The position numbers and the translations under genes were made by a program. The notes under the pieces were generated by a model. It did not search any database and was not told where the DNA came from. It was given only the letters and a program-made list of their open reading frames with translations. From Erythrobacter sp. (GTDB lineage: Bacteria; Pseudomonadota; Alphaproteobacteria; Sphingomonadales; Sphingomonadaceae): DNA of 10,765 nucleotides. The stretch spans positions 1 to 10,765 of the forward strand of contig JANQTR010000102.1 of assembly GCA_030731635.1 (NCBI GenBank). The letters are read 5' to 3'. Below are positions 1 to 6,640 of this stretch, piece after piece. Position 1 is the first letter of the stretch; every line of letters begins with the position of its first letter.

Positions 1-60
1 TTCATGGACGACAACCAAAACTGCACTTGTCTTGTGCATTGCAGCGTGTAGCTGAGAACC
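1..60 (+). promoter_or_regulatory. Upstream region of the cys operon with a candidate cysteine-rich leader ORF
   Basis: These 60 bases precede cysD and are clearly less GC-rich than the genes that follow, as expected of a promoter or leader. They contain a mini-ORF at 4-51 reading MDDNQNCTCLVHCSV and ending in TAG at 49-51, nine bases before the cysD ATG. Three of its 15 codons are Cys, and it lies directly ahead of sulfur-assimilation genes. That is what a cysteine-sensing leader peptide would look like, but the reading frame is also open to the left edge, so it could be the tail of a longer ORF or chance. No convincing -35/-10 pair is visible; any promoter may lie outside the window. The leader reading is inference only. 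Confidence 0.25.
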
Positions 61-972
61 ATGCGCAGCCTGACACATCTTGAACGGCTTGAAGCCGAAA
101 GCATACATATCCTTCGCGAAGTGGCCGCCGAGGCAGACAAGCCGGTGATGCTCTATTCAATTGGCAAGGATTCAGCAGTGATGCTGCATCTTGCACGCAA
201 AGCCTTCTACCCGGCGCCTCCACCATTTCCATTGCTCCATGTCGATACTACATGGAAATTCAAAGAGATGTATGCGCTGCGAGAGAAAGCCGCGCAGGAT
301 GCAGGGATGGAATTGTTTGTCCATCAGAACCCCGAAGCGCAGGCGCGCGGGATCAACCCGTTCGAGCATGGCCCGCTGCACACCGATATGTGGAAGACGC
401 AAGGGCTGAAACAGGCTCTCGACCTTCACGGGTTCGATGTCGCCTTTGGCGGCGCGCGGCGCGACGAGGAAAAAAGCCGGGCGAAAGAACGCGTGTTCAG
501 TTTTCGCACCGCCAGTCACGGCTGGGATCCGAAAAATCAGCGCCCCGAACTCTGGAACCTTTACAACACCCGCAAGAAAAAGGGTGAGAGCATCCGCGTC
601 TTCCCGATATCAAACTGGACTGAGCTCGATATCTGGCAGTACATCATGAACGAGGGCATTGAGATCGTGCCGCTGTATTTCGCGGCGCAGCGTCCGACCT
701 ACGAATATGAAGGCGGGCTGTTCATGGCGGACGACCTGCCAAGGCTCGAAGCGGCGATGGGCAAGCGTCCCGAGATCACGATGCGATCAATCCGGTTCCG
801 CACGCTCGGCTGTTTTCCGCTGACTGGCGCGGTGGAAAGCGAGGCTGCGACCCTGTCTGAGGTGGTGCAGGAAATGCTGCTGACCACAACCAGCGAACGT
901 CAGGGCCGTGTGATCGACAAGGATGGCGGTGACGCCAGCATGGAGAAGAAAAAGCAGGAGGGTTATTTCTAA
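61..972 (+). CDS. cysD: Sulfate adenylyltransferase small subunit CysD
   Basis: This is the catalytic subunit of ATP sulfurylase, which makes adenosine 5'-phosphosulfate (APS) and pyrophosphate from sulfate and ATP in the cytoplasm, with GTP hydrolysis by the partner CysN driving the reaction. The 303 residues match the usual length of about 300. Visible family signatures are the PP-loop SIGKDS (residues 33-38), GGARRDEEKSRAKER (130-144), FPISNWTELDIW (181-192), RFRTLGCFPLTGA (245-257) and the typical end SMEKKKQEGYF. The ATG at 61 is the first in-frame start after a TAG at 49-51, and the start of the conserved region fits. The ribosome binding site is poor (GAGA just upstream). The stop TAA overlaps the cysNC start by one base, so the subunits are translationally coupled. 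NodP is a close relative, but nothing here suggests nodulation. Assignment is secure. Confidence 0.97.
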   Translation: MRSLTHLERLEAESIHILREVAAEADKPVMLYSIGKDSAVMLHLARKAFYPAPPPFPLLHVDTTWKFKEMYALREKAAQDAGMELFVHQNPEAQARGINPFEHGPLHTDMWKTQGLKQALDLHGFDVAFGGARRDEEKSRAKERVFSFRTASHGWDPKNQRPELWNLYNTRKKKGESIRVFPISNWTELDIWQYIMNEGIEIVPLYFAAQRPTYEYEGGLFMADDLPRLEAAMGKRPEITMRSIRFRTLGCFPLTGAVESEAATLSEVVQEMLLTTTSERQGRVIDKDGGDASMEKKKQEGYF

Positions 973-2897
973 TGGAAACCCCCTCATCCTTCCAGACCGA
1001 TGCCCTGATCGCCGAAGATATCGACGCATACCTCGAACAGCATCAAAACAAGAGCCTGCTACGCTTCATTACCTGTGGCAGTGTCGATGACGGCAAATCG
1101 ACGCTGATCGGGCGGCTGCTCTATGATTCCAAGATGATCTTCGAAGATCAGCTCGCCGCGCTGGAAAGCGATAGCAAGCGCCACGGCACACAAGGCGGCG
1201 AGATCGATTTTGCGCTGTTGGTCGATGGGCTAGCTGCCGAACGCGAACAGGGCATCACCATTGATGTCGCCTACCGGTTCTTCACCACCGAAAAGCGCAA
1301 ATTCATCGTCGCCGATACGCCGGGACACGAACAATATACCCGCAATATGGTCACCGGCGCCTCGACCGCTGACCTCGCCGTGATCCTGATCGATGCGCGC
1401 AAAGGCGTGCTGCAACAGACACGCCGGCATTCCTACCTCGTCCACCTGCTCGGTATCCGGCATGTGGTCCTGGCGGTGAACAAGATGGATCTGGTTGGCT
1501 ATGATCAGGCGACGTTTGACAATATCGTCGCAGATTACCGTGCCTTTGCTGACAGCATCGGGATCAAGGCCTTCACTGCGATCCCGATCTCGGGGTTCAA
1601 GGGCGACAATATTACCCCGAACAGCGATGGCGCGCCTTCACCCAACACCCCGTGGTATGCTGGCCCGGCACTGATCGAACACCTTGAAAGCGTCGAAGTC
1701 GACGCCGCGACTGCGCAAGGCGCTGCCTTCCGGATGCCAGTGCAGTGGGTCAACCGCCCCAATCTCGATTTCCGCGGTTTCGCCGGACAGCTAGCCAGCG
1801 GCGTCGTGCGTCCGGGTGATGCCGTGCGGATCGTGCCTTCGGGCAAGACCAGCACGGTTGCACGGATCGTGACCATCAATGGTGATCTGGACGAAGCGGT
1901 CGCAGGCCAGTCAGTCACGCTCACCCTGACGGACGAGGTTGATTGCAGCCGAGGGGATACCATCGCCGCGGCAGGCGATCCCCCGCAAGCTTCCGATCAA
2001 TTCTGCGCGACCTTCGTGTGGATGGACGAGGAAGCGCTCAAGCCGGGGCGCGGGTATTGGCTGAAGCTCGGCAGCCAGACTGTCACCGCCACGGTGCAGC
2101 CGCCCAAATATGAAATCGACGTCAACAGCCTTGAGCACTTGGCGGCCAAGACGCTCGGTCTCAATGCGATTGGTGTGGCCGAATTCGCCACCGACAAGCC
2201 GATCGTGTTCGAACCCTATGCCGCCAGCCGCGAACTGGGCGGGTTCATTCTGATCGACAAGTTCACGAATGCTACCGTGGCCGCCGGGATGATCGAATTC
2301 AACCTGCGCCGCGCTGACAATGTCCATTGGCAGCCGATCGCAATCACGCGTGACGATCACGCCGGGATGAAAAACCAGAAGGCGCGGGTTCTGTGGTTCA
2401 CCGGGCTTTCGGGCAGCGGCAAATCGACCATCGCCAATGAGGTGGAAAAGCAGCTGTTCTTGATGAACCGCCACACCTTCCTGCTTGATGGTGATAACGT
2501 CCGTCACGGGCTCAACCGCGATCTGGGCTTTACCGAGACCGACCGGATCGAGAATATCCGCCGGGTTGGCGAAGTCGCCAAGCTGATGGCGGATGCTGGC
2601 CTGATCGTGCTGACCGCCTTCATCTCGCCGTTCCGCGCCGAACGCCAGATGGTGCGCGACGTGCTTGAGCCGGGCGAGTTCATCGAGATTTTCGTCGATA
2701 CGCCGTTGGAAGTTGCCGAGCAGCGCGATGTGAAGGGGCTGTATAAAAAGGCACGTGCGGGCCAGCTCAAGAACTTTACCGGAATCGACAGCCCCTACGA
2801 AGCGCCGGAAAAGGCGGAAATCCGGGTTAACACCGTCGACATGACGCCTGAAGAAGCCGCCCGGTTCATTATCCAGCAGATCCTGCCGCTCAAATGA
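972..2897 (+). CDS. cysNC: Bifunctional CysN/CysC: sulfate adenylyltransferase large subunit fused to APS kinase
   Basis: The 641-residue protein joins two enzymes of sulfate activation. The N-terminal part (about 1-455) is the CysN GTPase: G1 loop GSVDDGKS (36-43), switch region REQGITIDVAY (91-101), DTPGH (115-119), NKMD (170-173), then EF-Tu-like beta-barrel domains. The C-terminal part (about 468-641) is APS kinase CysC: Walker A GLSGSGKS (478-485), DGDNVRHGLNRDLGF (506-520), ISPFR (551-555), DVKGLYKKARAG (586-597) and FTGIDSPYE (602-610). It drives APS formation with CysD and then phosphorylates APS to PAPS. Both nucleotide-binding loops are intact, so both halves should be active. The start ATG shares one base with the cysD stop and has a strong Shine-Dalgarno AGGAGGG at 956-962, inside the cysD end. 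The stop overlaps cysQ by four bases. NodQ has the same architecture; context favours CysNC. Confidence 0.96.
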   Translation: METPSSFQTDALIAEDIDAYLEQHQNKSLLRFITCGSVDDGKSTLIGRLLYDSKMIFEDQLAALESDSKRHGTQGGEIDFALLVDGLAAEREQGITIDVAYRFFTTEKRKFIVADTPGHEQYTRNMVTGASTADLAVILIDARKGVLQQTRRHSYLVHLLGIRHVVLAVNKMDLVGYDQATFDNIVADYRAFADSIGIKAFTAIPISGFKGDNITPNSDGAPSPNTPWYAGPALIEHLESVEVDAATAQGAAFRMPVQWVNRPNLDFRGFAGQLASGVVRPGDAVRIVPSGKTSTVARIVTINGDLDEAVAGQSVTLTLTDEVDCSRGDTIAAAGDPPQASDQFCATFVWMDEEALKPGRGYWLKLGSQTVTATVQPPKYEIDVNSLEHLAAKTLGLNAIGVAEFATDKPIVFEPYAASRELGGFILIDKFTNATVAAGMIEFNLRRADNVHWQPIAITRDDHAGMKNQKARVLWFTGLSGSGKSTIANEVEKQLFLMNRHTFLLDGDNVRHGLNRDLGFTETDRIENIRRVGEVAKLMADAGLIVLTAFISPFRAERQMVRDVLEPGEFIEIFVDTPLEVAEQRDVKGLYKKARAGQLKNFTGIDSPYEAPEKAEIRVNTVDMTPEEAARFIIQQILPLK

Positions 2898-3646
2898 ATG
2901 CGACGGGGATGAACGATGGCGACTTGGCAGCGCACCTTGCCCAAATTGCGGGCCGCATCCTGATCGACGTACGCGCAAGCGGTGTCTTCGCGGGCAAGGC
3001 GCTCGGCAGTGCAGGTGATGCCACTGCCAACGAATTCCTATGCCACGCGCTCCGTCATGCGCGCCCCGAGGATGGGTTGCTGTCTGAAGAGGAAAAGGAC
3101 GATACGCAGCGCTGCGCGCAAAGCAGGGTGTGGATCGTCGATCCGGTCGATGGCACCCGGGAATACGGCGAAGCACGCACCGACTGGGCGGTGCATGTTG
3201 CGCTGGCGGTGGATGGTGTTGCCAGCATTGGTGCGGTTGCGCTTCCGGGGTTGGATGGCGGCGTTGTCCTGCGGTCGGATCAACCGCAAGCGCTGTTGCC
3301 AATGGCATCGCGCCCGCGTTTTTTGGTCAGCCGCACCCGCCCCGCCCGCGAAGCGAAAGAAGTCGCAGCTGCGCTTGGGGGGGAGCTGGTTCCGATGGGT
3401 AGCGCCGGGGCCAAGGCGATGGCGGTGGTGCGCGGTGAGGCGGAGGTTTATCTCCATTCCGGCGGGCAGCATGAATGGGATAGCTGCGCGCCGGTCGCCG
3501 TGGCGCAGGCGCATGGATTGCATTGTTCGCGGATTGATGGGTCGCCGCTGGTCTACAACCGCGCCGATACCTACATGCCCGACCTGCTCATCTGCCGCGC
3601 TGAATGGGCCAGCCAGGTGCTGGCGGAAGTCGCCAAGCTCGCCTGA
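2894..3646 (+). CDS. cysQ: 3'(2'),5'-bisphosphate nucleotidase CysQ (inositol monophosphatase fold)
   Basis: This Mg-dependent phosphatase probably hydrolyses 3'-phosphoadenosine 5'-phosphate (PAP), the inhibitory product of PAPS-using enzymes, to AMP. The 250 residues carry the metal-binding signatures of the inositol monophosphatase/FIG superfamily: SEEE (64-67), DPVDGT (83-88, in VWIVDPVDGTREYGE) and EWDSCAP (194-200). The N-terminal loop reads GSAGDATANEF (38-48) instead of the E. coli-type K.D.SPVT.AD. From memory it resembles the M. tuberculosis CysQ (Rv2131c) subfamily, which also accepts other sugar phosphates. The ATG at 2894 overlaps the cysNC stop as ATGA, implying coupled translation; a second in-frame ATG at 2909 is possible and neither has a strong ribosome binding site. 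Family is sure; PAP as substrate is inferred from the operon. Confidence 0.9.
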   Translation: MNATGMNDGDLAAHLAQIAGRILIDVRASGVFAGKALGSAGDATANEFLCHALRHARPEDGLLSEEEKDDTQRCAQSRVWIVDPVDGTREYGEARTDWAVHVALAVDGVASIGAVALPGLDGGVVLRSDQPQALLPMASRPRFLVSRTRPAREAKEVAAALGGELVPMGSAGAKAMAVVRGEAEVYLHSGGQHEWDSCAPVAVAQAHGLHCSRIDGSPLVYNRADTYMPDLLICRAEWASQVLAEVAKLA

Positions 3647-4198
3647 TCAATCGCCTTCGAATTCCATCAGCGCGCTGACGGTAATCCCTGCCTCGCGCAG
3701 TCGCGCTGCTCCACCAAGGTCGGGCAGATCAATCACAAACAACGCATGTTCGATCACCGCGCCCGCCTTGCGCAGCAATTCGGCCGAGGCGAGGGCGGTG
3801 CCGCCAGTGGCGATCAGATCATCGACGATCACGATCTTTTGCCCCGGTTCAATCGCCGTCGGGTCCATCTCCAACCGGTCGCTGCCATATTCGAGCGCGT
3901 AGTCGATGCCGATGGTGGCGATTGGGAGCTTGCCGGGCTTGCGCACCGGCACGAAACCAACGCCAAGTTGCACCGCCACCGCCGCGCCAAAGATAAACCC
4001 GCGCGCCTCCATCCCGGCGATTTTGCGCGCCCCGGCGCTTTCCGCCAGCGCGGCGAGGTGATGCACGCTCGCCGCCATGCCCTGATGGTGACCAATCAAC
4101 GTGGTGATGTCACGGAACATGATCCCCGGATGCGGGAAATCGGGAACGGTGCGCACCAGCGCCTTGAGCTCGGCGGCAGAAAGATGCTGCGGTGTCAT
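3647..4198 (-). CDS. apt: Adenine phosphoribosyltransferase
   Basis: This cytoplasmic purine-salvage enzyme converts adenine and PRPP to AMP and pyrophosphate. From the chosen ATG it has 183 residues, near the usual length. The PRPP-binding signature VIVDDLIATGGT is at 123-134, and the Apt-type elements VPDFPHPGIMFRDIT (18-32), EARGFIFG (64-71), RKPGKLP (86-92) and YALEYG (100-105) are all present. The reading frame is open further to 4246, but the extra 16 residues would run through the upstream terminator hairpin and are not family-like. The ATG at 4198 has GGGGA nine bases upstream, which supports it. The gene follows petC on the same strand, but a strong terminator lies just ahead and no promoter is evident in the 26 bases left. 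Its stop directly abuts the convergent cysQ stop. Confidence 0.95.
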   Translation of the reverse strand: MTPQHLSAAELKALVRTVPDFPHPGIMFRDITTLIGHHQGMAASVHHLAALAESAGARKIAGMEARGFIFGAAVAVQLGVGFVPVRKPGKLPIATIGIDYALEYGSDRLEMDPTAIEPGQKIVIVDDLIATGGTALASAELLRKAGAVIEHALFVIDLPDLGGAARLREAGITVSALMEFEGD

Positions 4199-4224
4199 AG
4201 TGGAGCGTCCCCGTGTGCCACTGT

Positions 4225-4272
4225 AAAAGCATAAGCGCCCCACCATCCGGAAGGAATGATGGGACGCTTATG
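4225..4272 (-). terminator. Intrinsic terminator of the pet operon, between petC and apt
   Basis: Read on the minus strand, bases 4272 to 4230 fold into a hairpin of 19 consecutive pairs with a 5-nt loop (4249-4253), followed directly by CUUUUA (4229-4224). The stem starts with CAUAAGCG paired to CGCUUAUG. Three pairs are G-U wobbles in minus-strand RNA (4264:4238, 4259:4243, 4255:4247) and become A-C mismatches if the plus strand is transcribed, so the structure is tuned to minus-strand transcripts. It begins 27 bases after the petC stop. The U-run is short (four), so some read-through into apt is possible. Confidence 0.85.
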
Positions 4273-4299
4273 GTAGTTGGATTGAATAGAAAGCGAAGC

Positions 4300-5157
4300 T
4301 TAGTTTTTCTTCGGCTTCATCCCGGCCCAGATCTGCTTGTACGACAGGAAAGCCAACATGGTGGCAAACAGCAGGAAGCCAATCACGAACCAGCCAGTCT
4401 GCTTACGCTCGATCAGCGAAGGTTCCGCCGTCCATGTCAGGAAGGCAGCCACATCGGCCGACATCTGCGGGATCGTTGCTTCTGTGCCGTCAGCATACGT
4501 CACCTGACCATCGAGCACCAGCGGCGGAGGCATGGCGATGTTCACGTTGGGAAAGTGCTTGTTGAAATAAAGGCCGGGGGGCGTTTCAAACCCGAGCTTG
4601 GCCGCCTTTTCGGGATCAGCTTCGCCATAGCCCACCAGCAAATCATAGACATAGGCGGACCCATCATGCCGTGCCTTGGTCATCAACGAAAGATCGGGCG
4701 GGATCGCGTTGTTGTTCGCAGCCGCGGCAGCGATGGCGTTGGGATAGGGACTCGGGAAGAAATCGACCGGCTTACCCGGCAGCGTGGTGGCTTCACCAGT
4801 GTTGGGATCAATCCCCGGCACGGTCCAGCTGTTCGCTTCGGCGTCCACTTCAGCTTCGGTGTAACCAAGCTGTTGGAGGTTGCGGAAGGCAACAAACTTG
4901 AGGCTGTGGCAGGCCGAGCAGACTTCCTTGTAGACTTGGTAGCCGCGTTGCAGCTGGCCCACGTCCCATTTGCCCATCGCGCCATCGAACGAATAGCCGC
5001 CCTCTGGCCCTTCGCCATGTTCATAGAACGCATAGGACGCCGGCTTTTCAGCCGGTGGACCAAAGGCAAAGTTGTAAACGCCGGGCACCAACGACCACAG
5101 CACCAGCACCAGCGTGATGGCGAGGCCTGCAATGATGCCTCCAAGACGAATAGACAT
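4300..5157 (-). CDS. petC: Ubiquinol-cytochrome c reductase, cytochrome c1 subunit
   Basis: This is the haem-c subunit of the cytochrome bc1 complex, passing electrons from the Rieske centre to soluble or membrane cytochrome c in the periplasm. The 285-residue protein has an N-terminal hydrophobic segment (about 7-25) acting as export signal, one CXXCH haem site (CSACH, 80-84), the probable axial Met ligand in NIAMPPPL (Met209), and a C-terminal membrane anchor (about 255-274) followed by a Lys-rich end. PNAIAAAAANNNAIPPDLS (139-157) is the usual c1 region around the haem pocket. The ATG is preceded by GAGAAAGAG at a suitable distance. It is the last pet gene, 54 bp after petB, and its transcript is closed by the hairpin at 4225-4272. 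It is separate from cytochrome b, unlike the fused fbcH of Bradyrhizobium. Confidence 0.96.
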   Translation of the reverse strand: MSIRLGGIIAGLAITLVLVLWSLVPGVYNFAFGPPAEKPASYAFYEHGEGPEGGYSFDGAMGKWDVGQLQRGYQVYKEVCSACHSLKFVAFRNLQQLGYTEAEVDAEANSWTVPGIDPNTGEATTLPGKPVDFFPSPYPNAIAAAAANNNAIPPDLSLMTKARHDGSAYVYDLLVGYGEADPEKAAKLGFETPPGLYFNKHFPNVNIAMPPPLVLDGQVTYADGTEATIPQMSADVAAFLTWTAEPSLIERKQTGWFVIGFLLFATMLAFLSYKQIWAGMKPKKN

Positions 5158-5211
5158 GACCGAACTCTTTCTCGTTATCGGATCAAATAGCTTGGATACC
5201 GCCCCAGCCGA

Positions 5212-6573
5212 TTACTCGGCCGGTTGCAGCGAACCATCGGGTAGCGTGCCAGCGTCACCGCCATCCACCGTGCCTGCGCGCGGTGCTTCCGTCGTTGCAG
5301 CCTTGCCCAGCACACCTTCGGTGATGGAGAAGGGCAACGGCTTTGGCACTTCGATCTGGCTGATGATCGGCAGGATCACCAGGAAGTGCAGGAAGTAGTA
5401 TGCCGTGAAGAACTGGCTAAGCATGATGTACGGCTCTTCCGCGTGCGTCCCGCCGAGGTAAAACAGCGCTGCCATGGTCGGAACCAGACCAAACCAGAAG
5501 AACTTGCGGAACAGCGGGCGATAGTGGCCCGAACGCACCGGGCTCTTGTCCAGCCATGGCAGGATGAACCACACGAGGATCGATCCGAACATCCCGATCA
5601 CGCCCAGCAGTTTAGCCGGGATCAGCACAATACCGGTAAACGGAATGGTGAGGTCGCCGGTGAAGGCGCGCAGGATCGCGTAGAACGGATAGAAATACCA
5701 TTCGGGAACGATCAACGCCGGGGTCGAAAGCGGGTTGGCTTCGATGTAGTTATCCGGGTGTCCCAGCGCGTTGGGCAGGAAGAACACCATTGCGGTAAAC
5801 AGAATCAGGAACACGCCCAGCCCGAAGCCATCTTTCGAGGTGTAATAGGGGTGGAACGGAACGGTGTCGCTTTCGCTCTTCACTTCCACGCCGGTCGGGT
5901 TCGACGAACCTGGAATGTGCAGCGCCCAGATGTGGAGGATCACAACGCCTGCAATCACAAACGGCAGCAGGAAGTGCAGCGAGAAGAAGCGGTTCAACGC
6001 CGCATTGTCCGGCGCAAAGCCGCCGAGCAGCCAAATCTGCAAGGGCTCCCCAACCAGCGGAATGGCGCCAAACAACCCGGTGATCACCTGCGCACCCCAG
6101 AAGCTCATCTGGCCCCATGGCAGCACGTAACCCATGAAAGCGGTCGCCATCATGAGCAAGAAGATCACGACGCCAAGCAGCCAAATCATTTCGCGCGGGG
6201 CTTTGTAGGATGAATAGAAGAACCCGCGGAAAATGTGCAGGTAGATCACGATGAAAAAGAAGCTCGCGCCGTTGGCGTGGGCGTAACGCAGCATCCAACC
6301 ATAGTTGACGTTGCGCATGATATGCTCAACCGTGCCGAACGCCACCGTCGCGTTGGCAGCATAATGCATCGCCAAAACCACGCCAGTAATGATCTGGATC
6401 ATCAGGCAAAACCCGGCGAGTACGCCGAAATTCCACATGTAGTTCAAATTGCGGGGCACCGGATAACCGGCCCCGACCGCGTTGTACACGAGCCGCGGAA
6501 ACGGCAATTTCTCGTCAATCCACTTAGTAAAAGCGGATTTCGGTTCGTACTGCTTTGCCCAGGCGAAACTCAT
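5212..6573 (-). CDS. petB: Ubiquinol-cytochrome c reductase, cytochrome b subunit
   Basis: This is the membrane core of the bc1 complex, carrying both b haems and the quinol-oxidising (Qo) and quinone-reducing (Qi) sites. The 453 residues include about eight hydrophobic helices. The four haem ligands are visible as His99 and His113 (RYAHANGAS, IYLHIFRG) and His200 and His214 (SLHFLLPF, ILHIWALH), with 14-residue spacing in both pairs as in mitochondrial and proteobacterial cytochrome b. The Qo-site PEWY is at 290-293 and GYVLPWGQMSFWGA at 148-161. After about residue 415 comes a polar, Ala/Gly/Asp-rich tail without predicted structure. GAGAG six bases before the ATG supports the start. It is also called fbcB or cytB; plant b6f PetB is shorter and lacks the last helices, so this is the bc1 form. 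Confidence 0.97.
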   Translation of the reverse strand: MSFAWAKQYEPKSAFTKWIDEKLPFPRLVYNAVGAGYPVPRNLNYMWNFGVLAGFCLMIQIITGVVLAMHYAANATVAFGTVEHIMRNVNYGWMLRYAHANGASFFFIVIYLHIFRGFFYSSYKAPREMIWLLGVVIFLLMMATAFMGYVLPWGQMSFWGAQVITGLFGAIPLVGEPLQIWLLGGFAPDNAALNRFFSLHFLLPFVIAGVVILHIWALHIPGSSNPTGVEVKSESDTVPFHPYYTSKDGFGLGVFLILFTAMVFFLPNALGHPDNYIEANPLSTPALIVPEWYFYPFYAILRAFTGDLTIPFTGIVLIPAKLLGVIGMFGSILVWFILPWLDKSPVRSGHYRPLFRKFFWFGLVPTMAALFYLGGTHAEEPYIMLSQFFTAYYFLHFLVILPIISQIEVPKPLPFSITEGVLGKAATTEAPRAGTVDGGDAGTLPDGSLQPAE

Positions 6574-6640
6574 AGCGTTCTCTCGAAATGATCGATGTTA
6601 CGGGTCGGGTCGATTGTCATTATAATTCAGATACGCAAGA
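6574..6640 (-). promoter_or_regulatory. petA-petB intercistronic gap with a TATAAT element
   Basis: This 67-bp gap is AT-rich in its middle and contains ATTATAAT, which gives a perfect TATAAT on the minus strand (6619-6624) and another on the plus strand (6621-6626). Neither has a recognisable -35 at 16-18 bp (minus strand CGGCTG, plus strand TTACGG), so an internal pet promoter is only a possibility. The ribosome binding site of petB (GAGAG) sits at the petB end of the gap. No hairpin of note was seen. Confidence 0.2.

Noticed and set aside
1911..3308. A 465-codon open frame on the minus strand opposite cysNC and cysQ
   Set aside because: It is antisense to two well-recognised coupled genes, is rich in Arg, His and Pro as expected from GC-rich shadow frames, and shows no recognisable domain.
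4199..4246. Extension of apt to a start at 4246
   Set aside because: The added 16 residues would be translated from the terminator stem and do not look like Apt; the ATG at 4198 has its own ribosome binding site.
4213..5190. A 325-codon plus-strand open frame opposite petC
   Set aside because: It mirrors cytochrome c1, crosses the pet terminator hairpin, and its Arg/His/Gln-rich sequence resembles no family.
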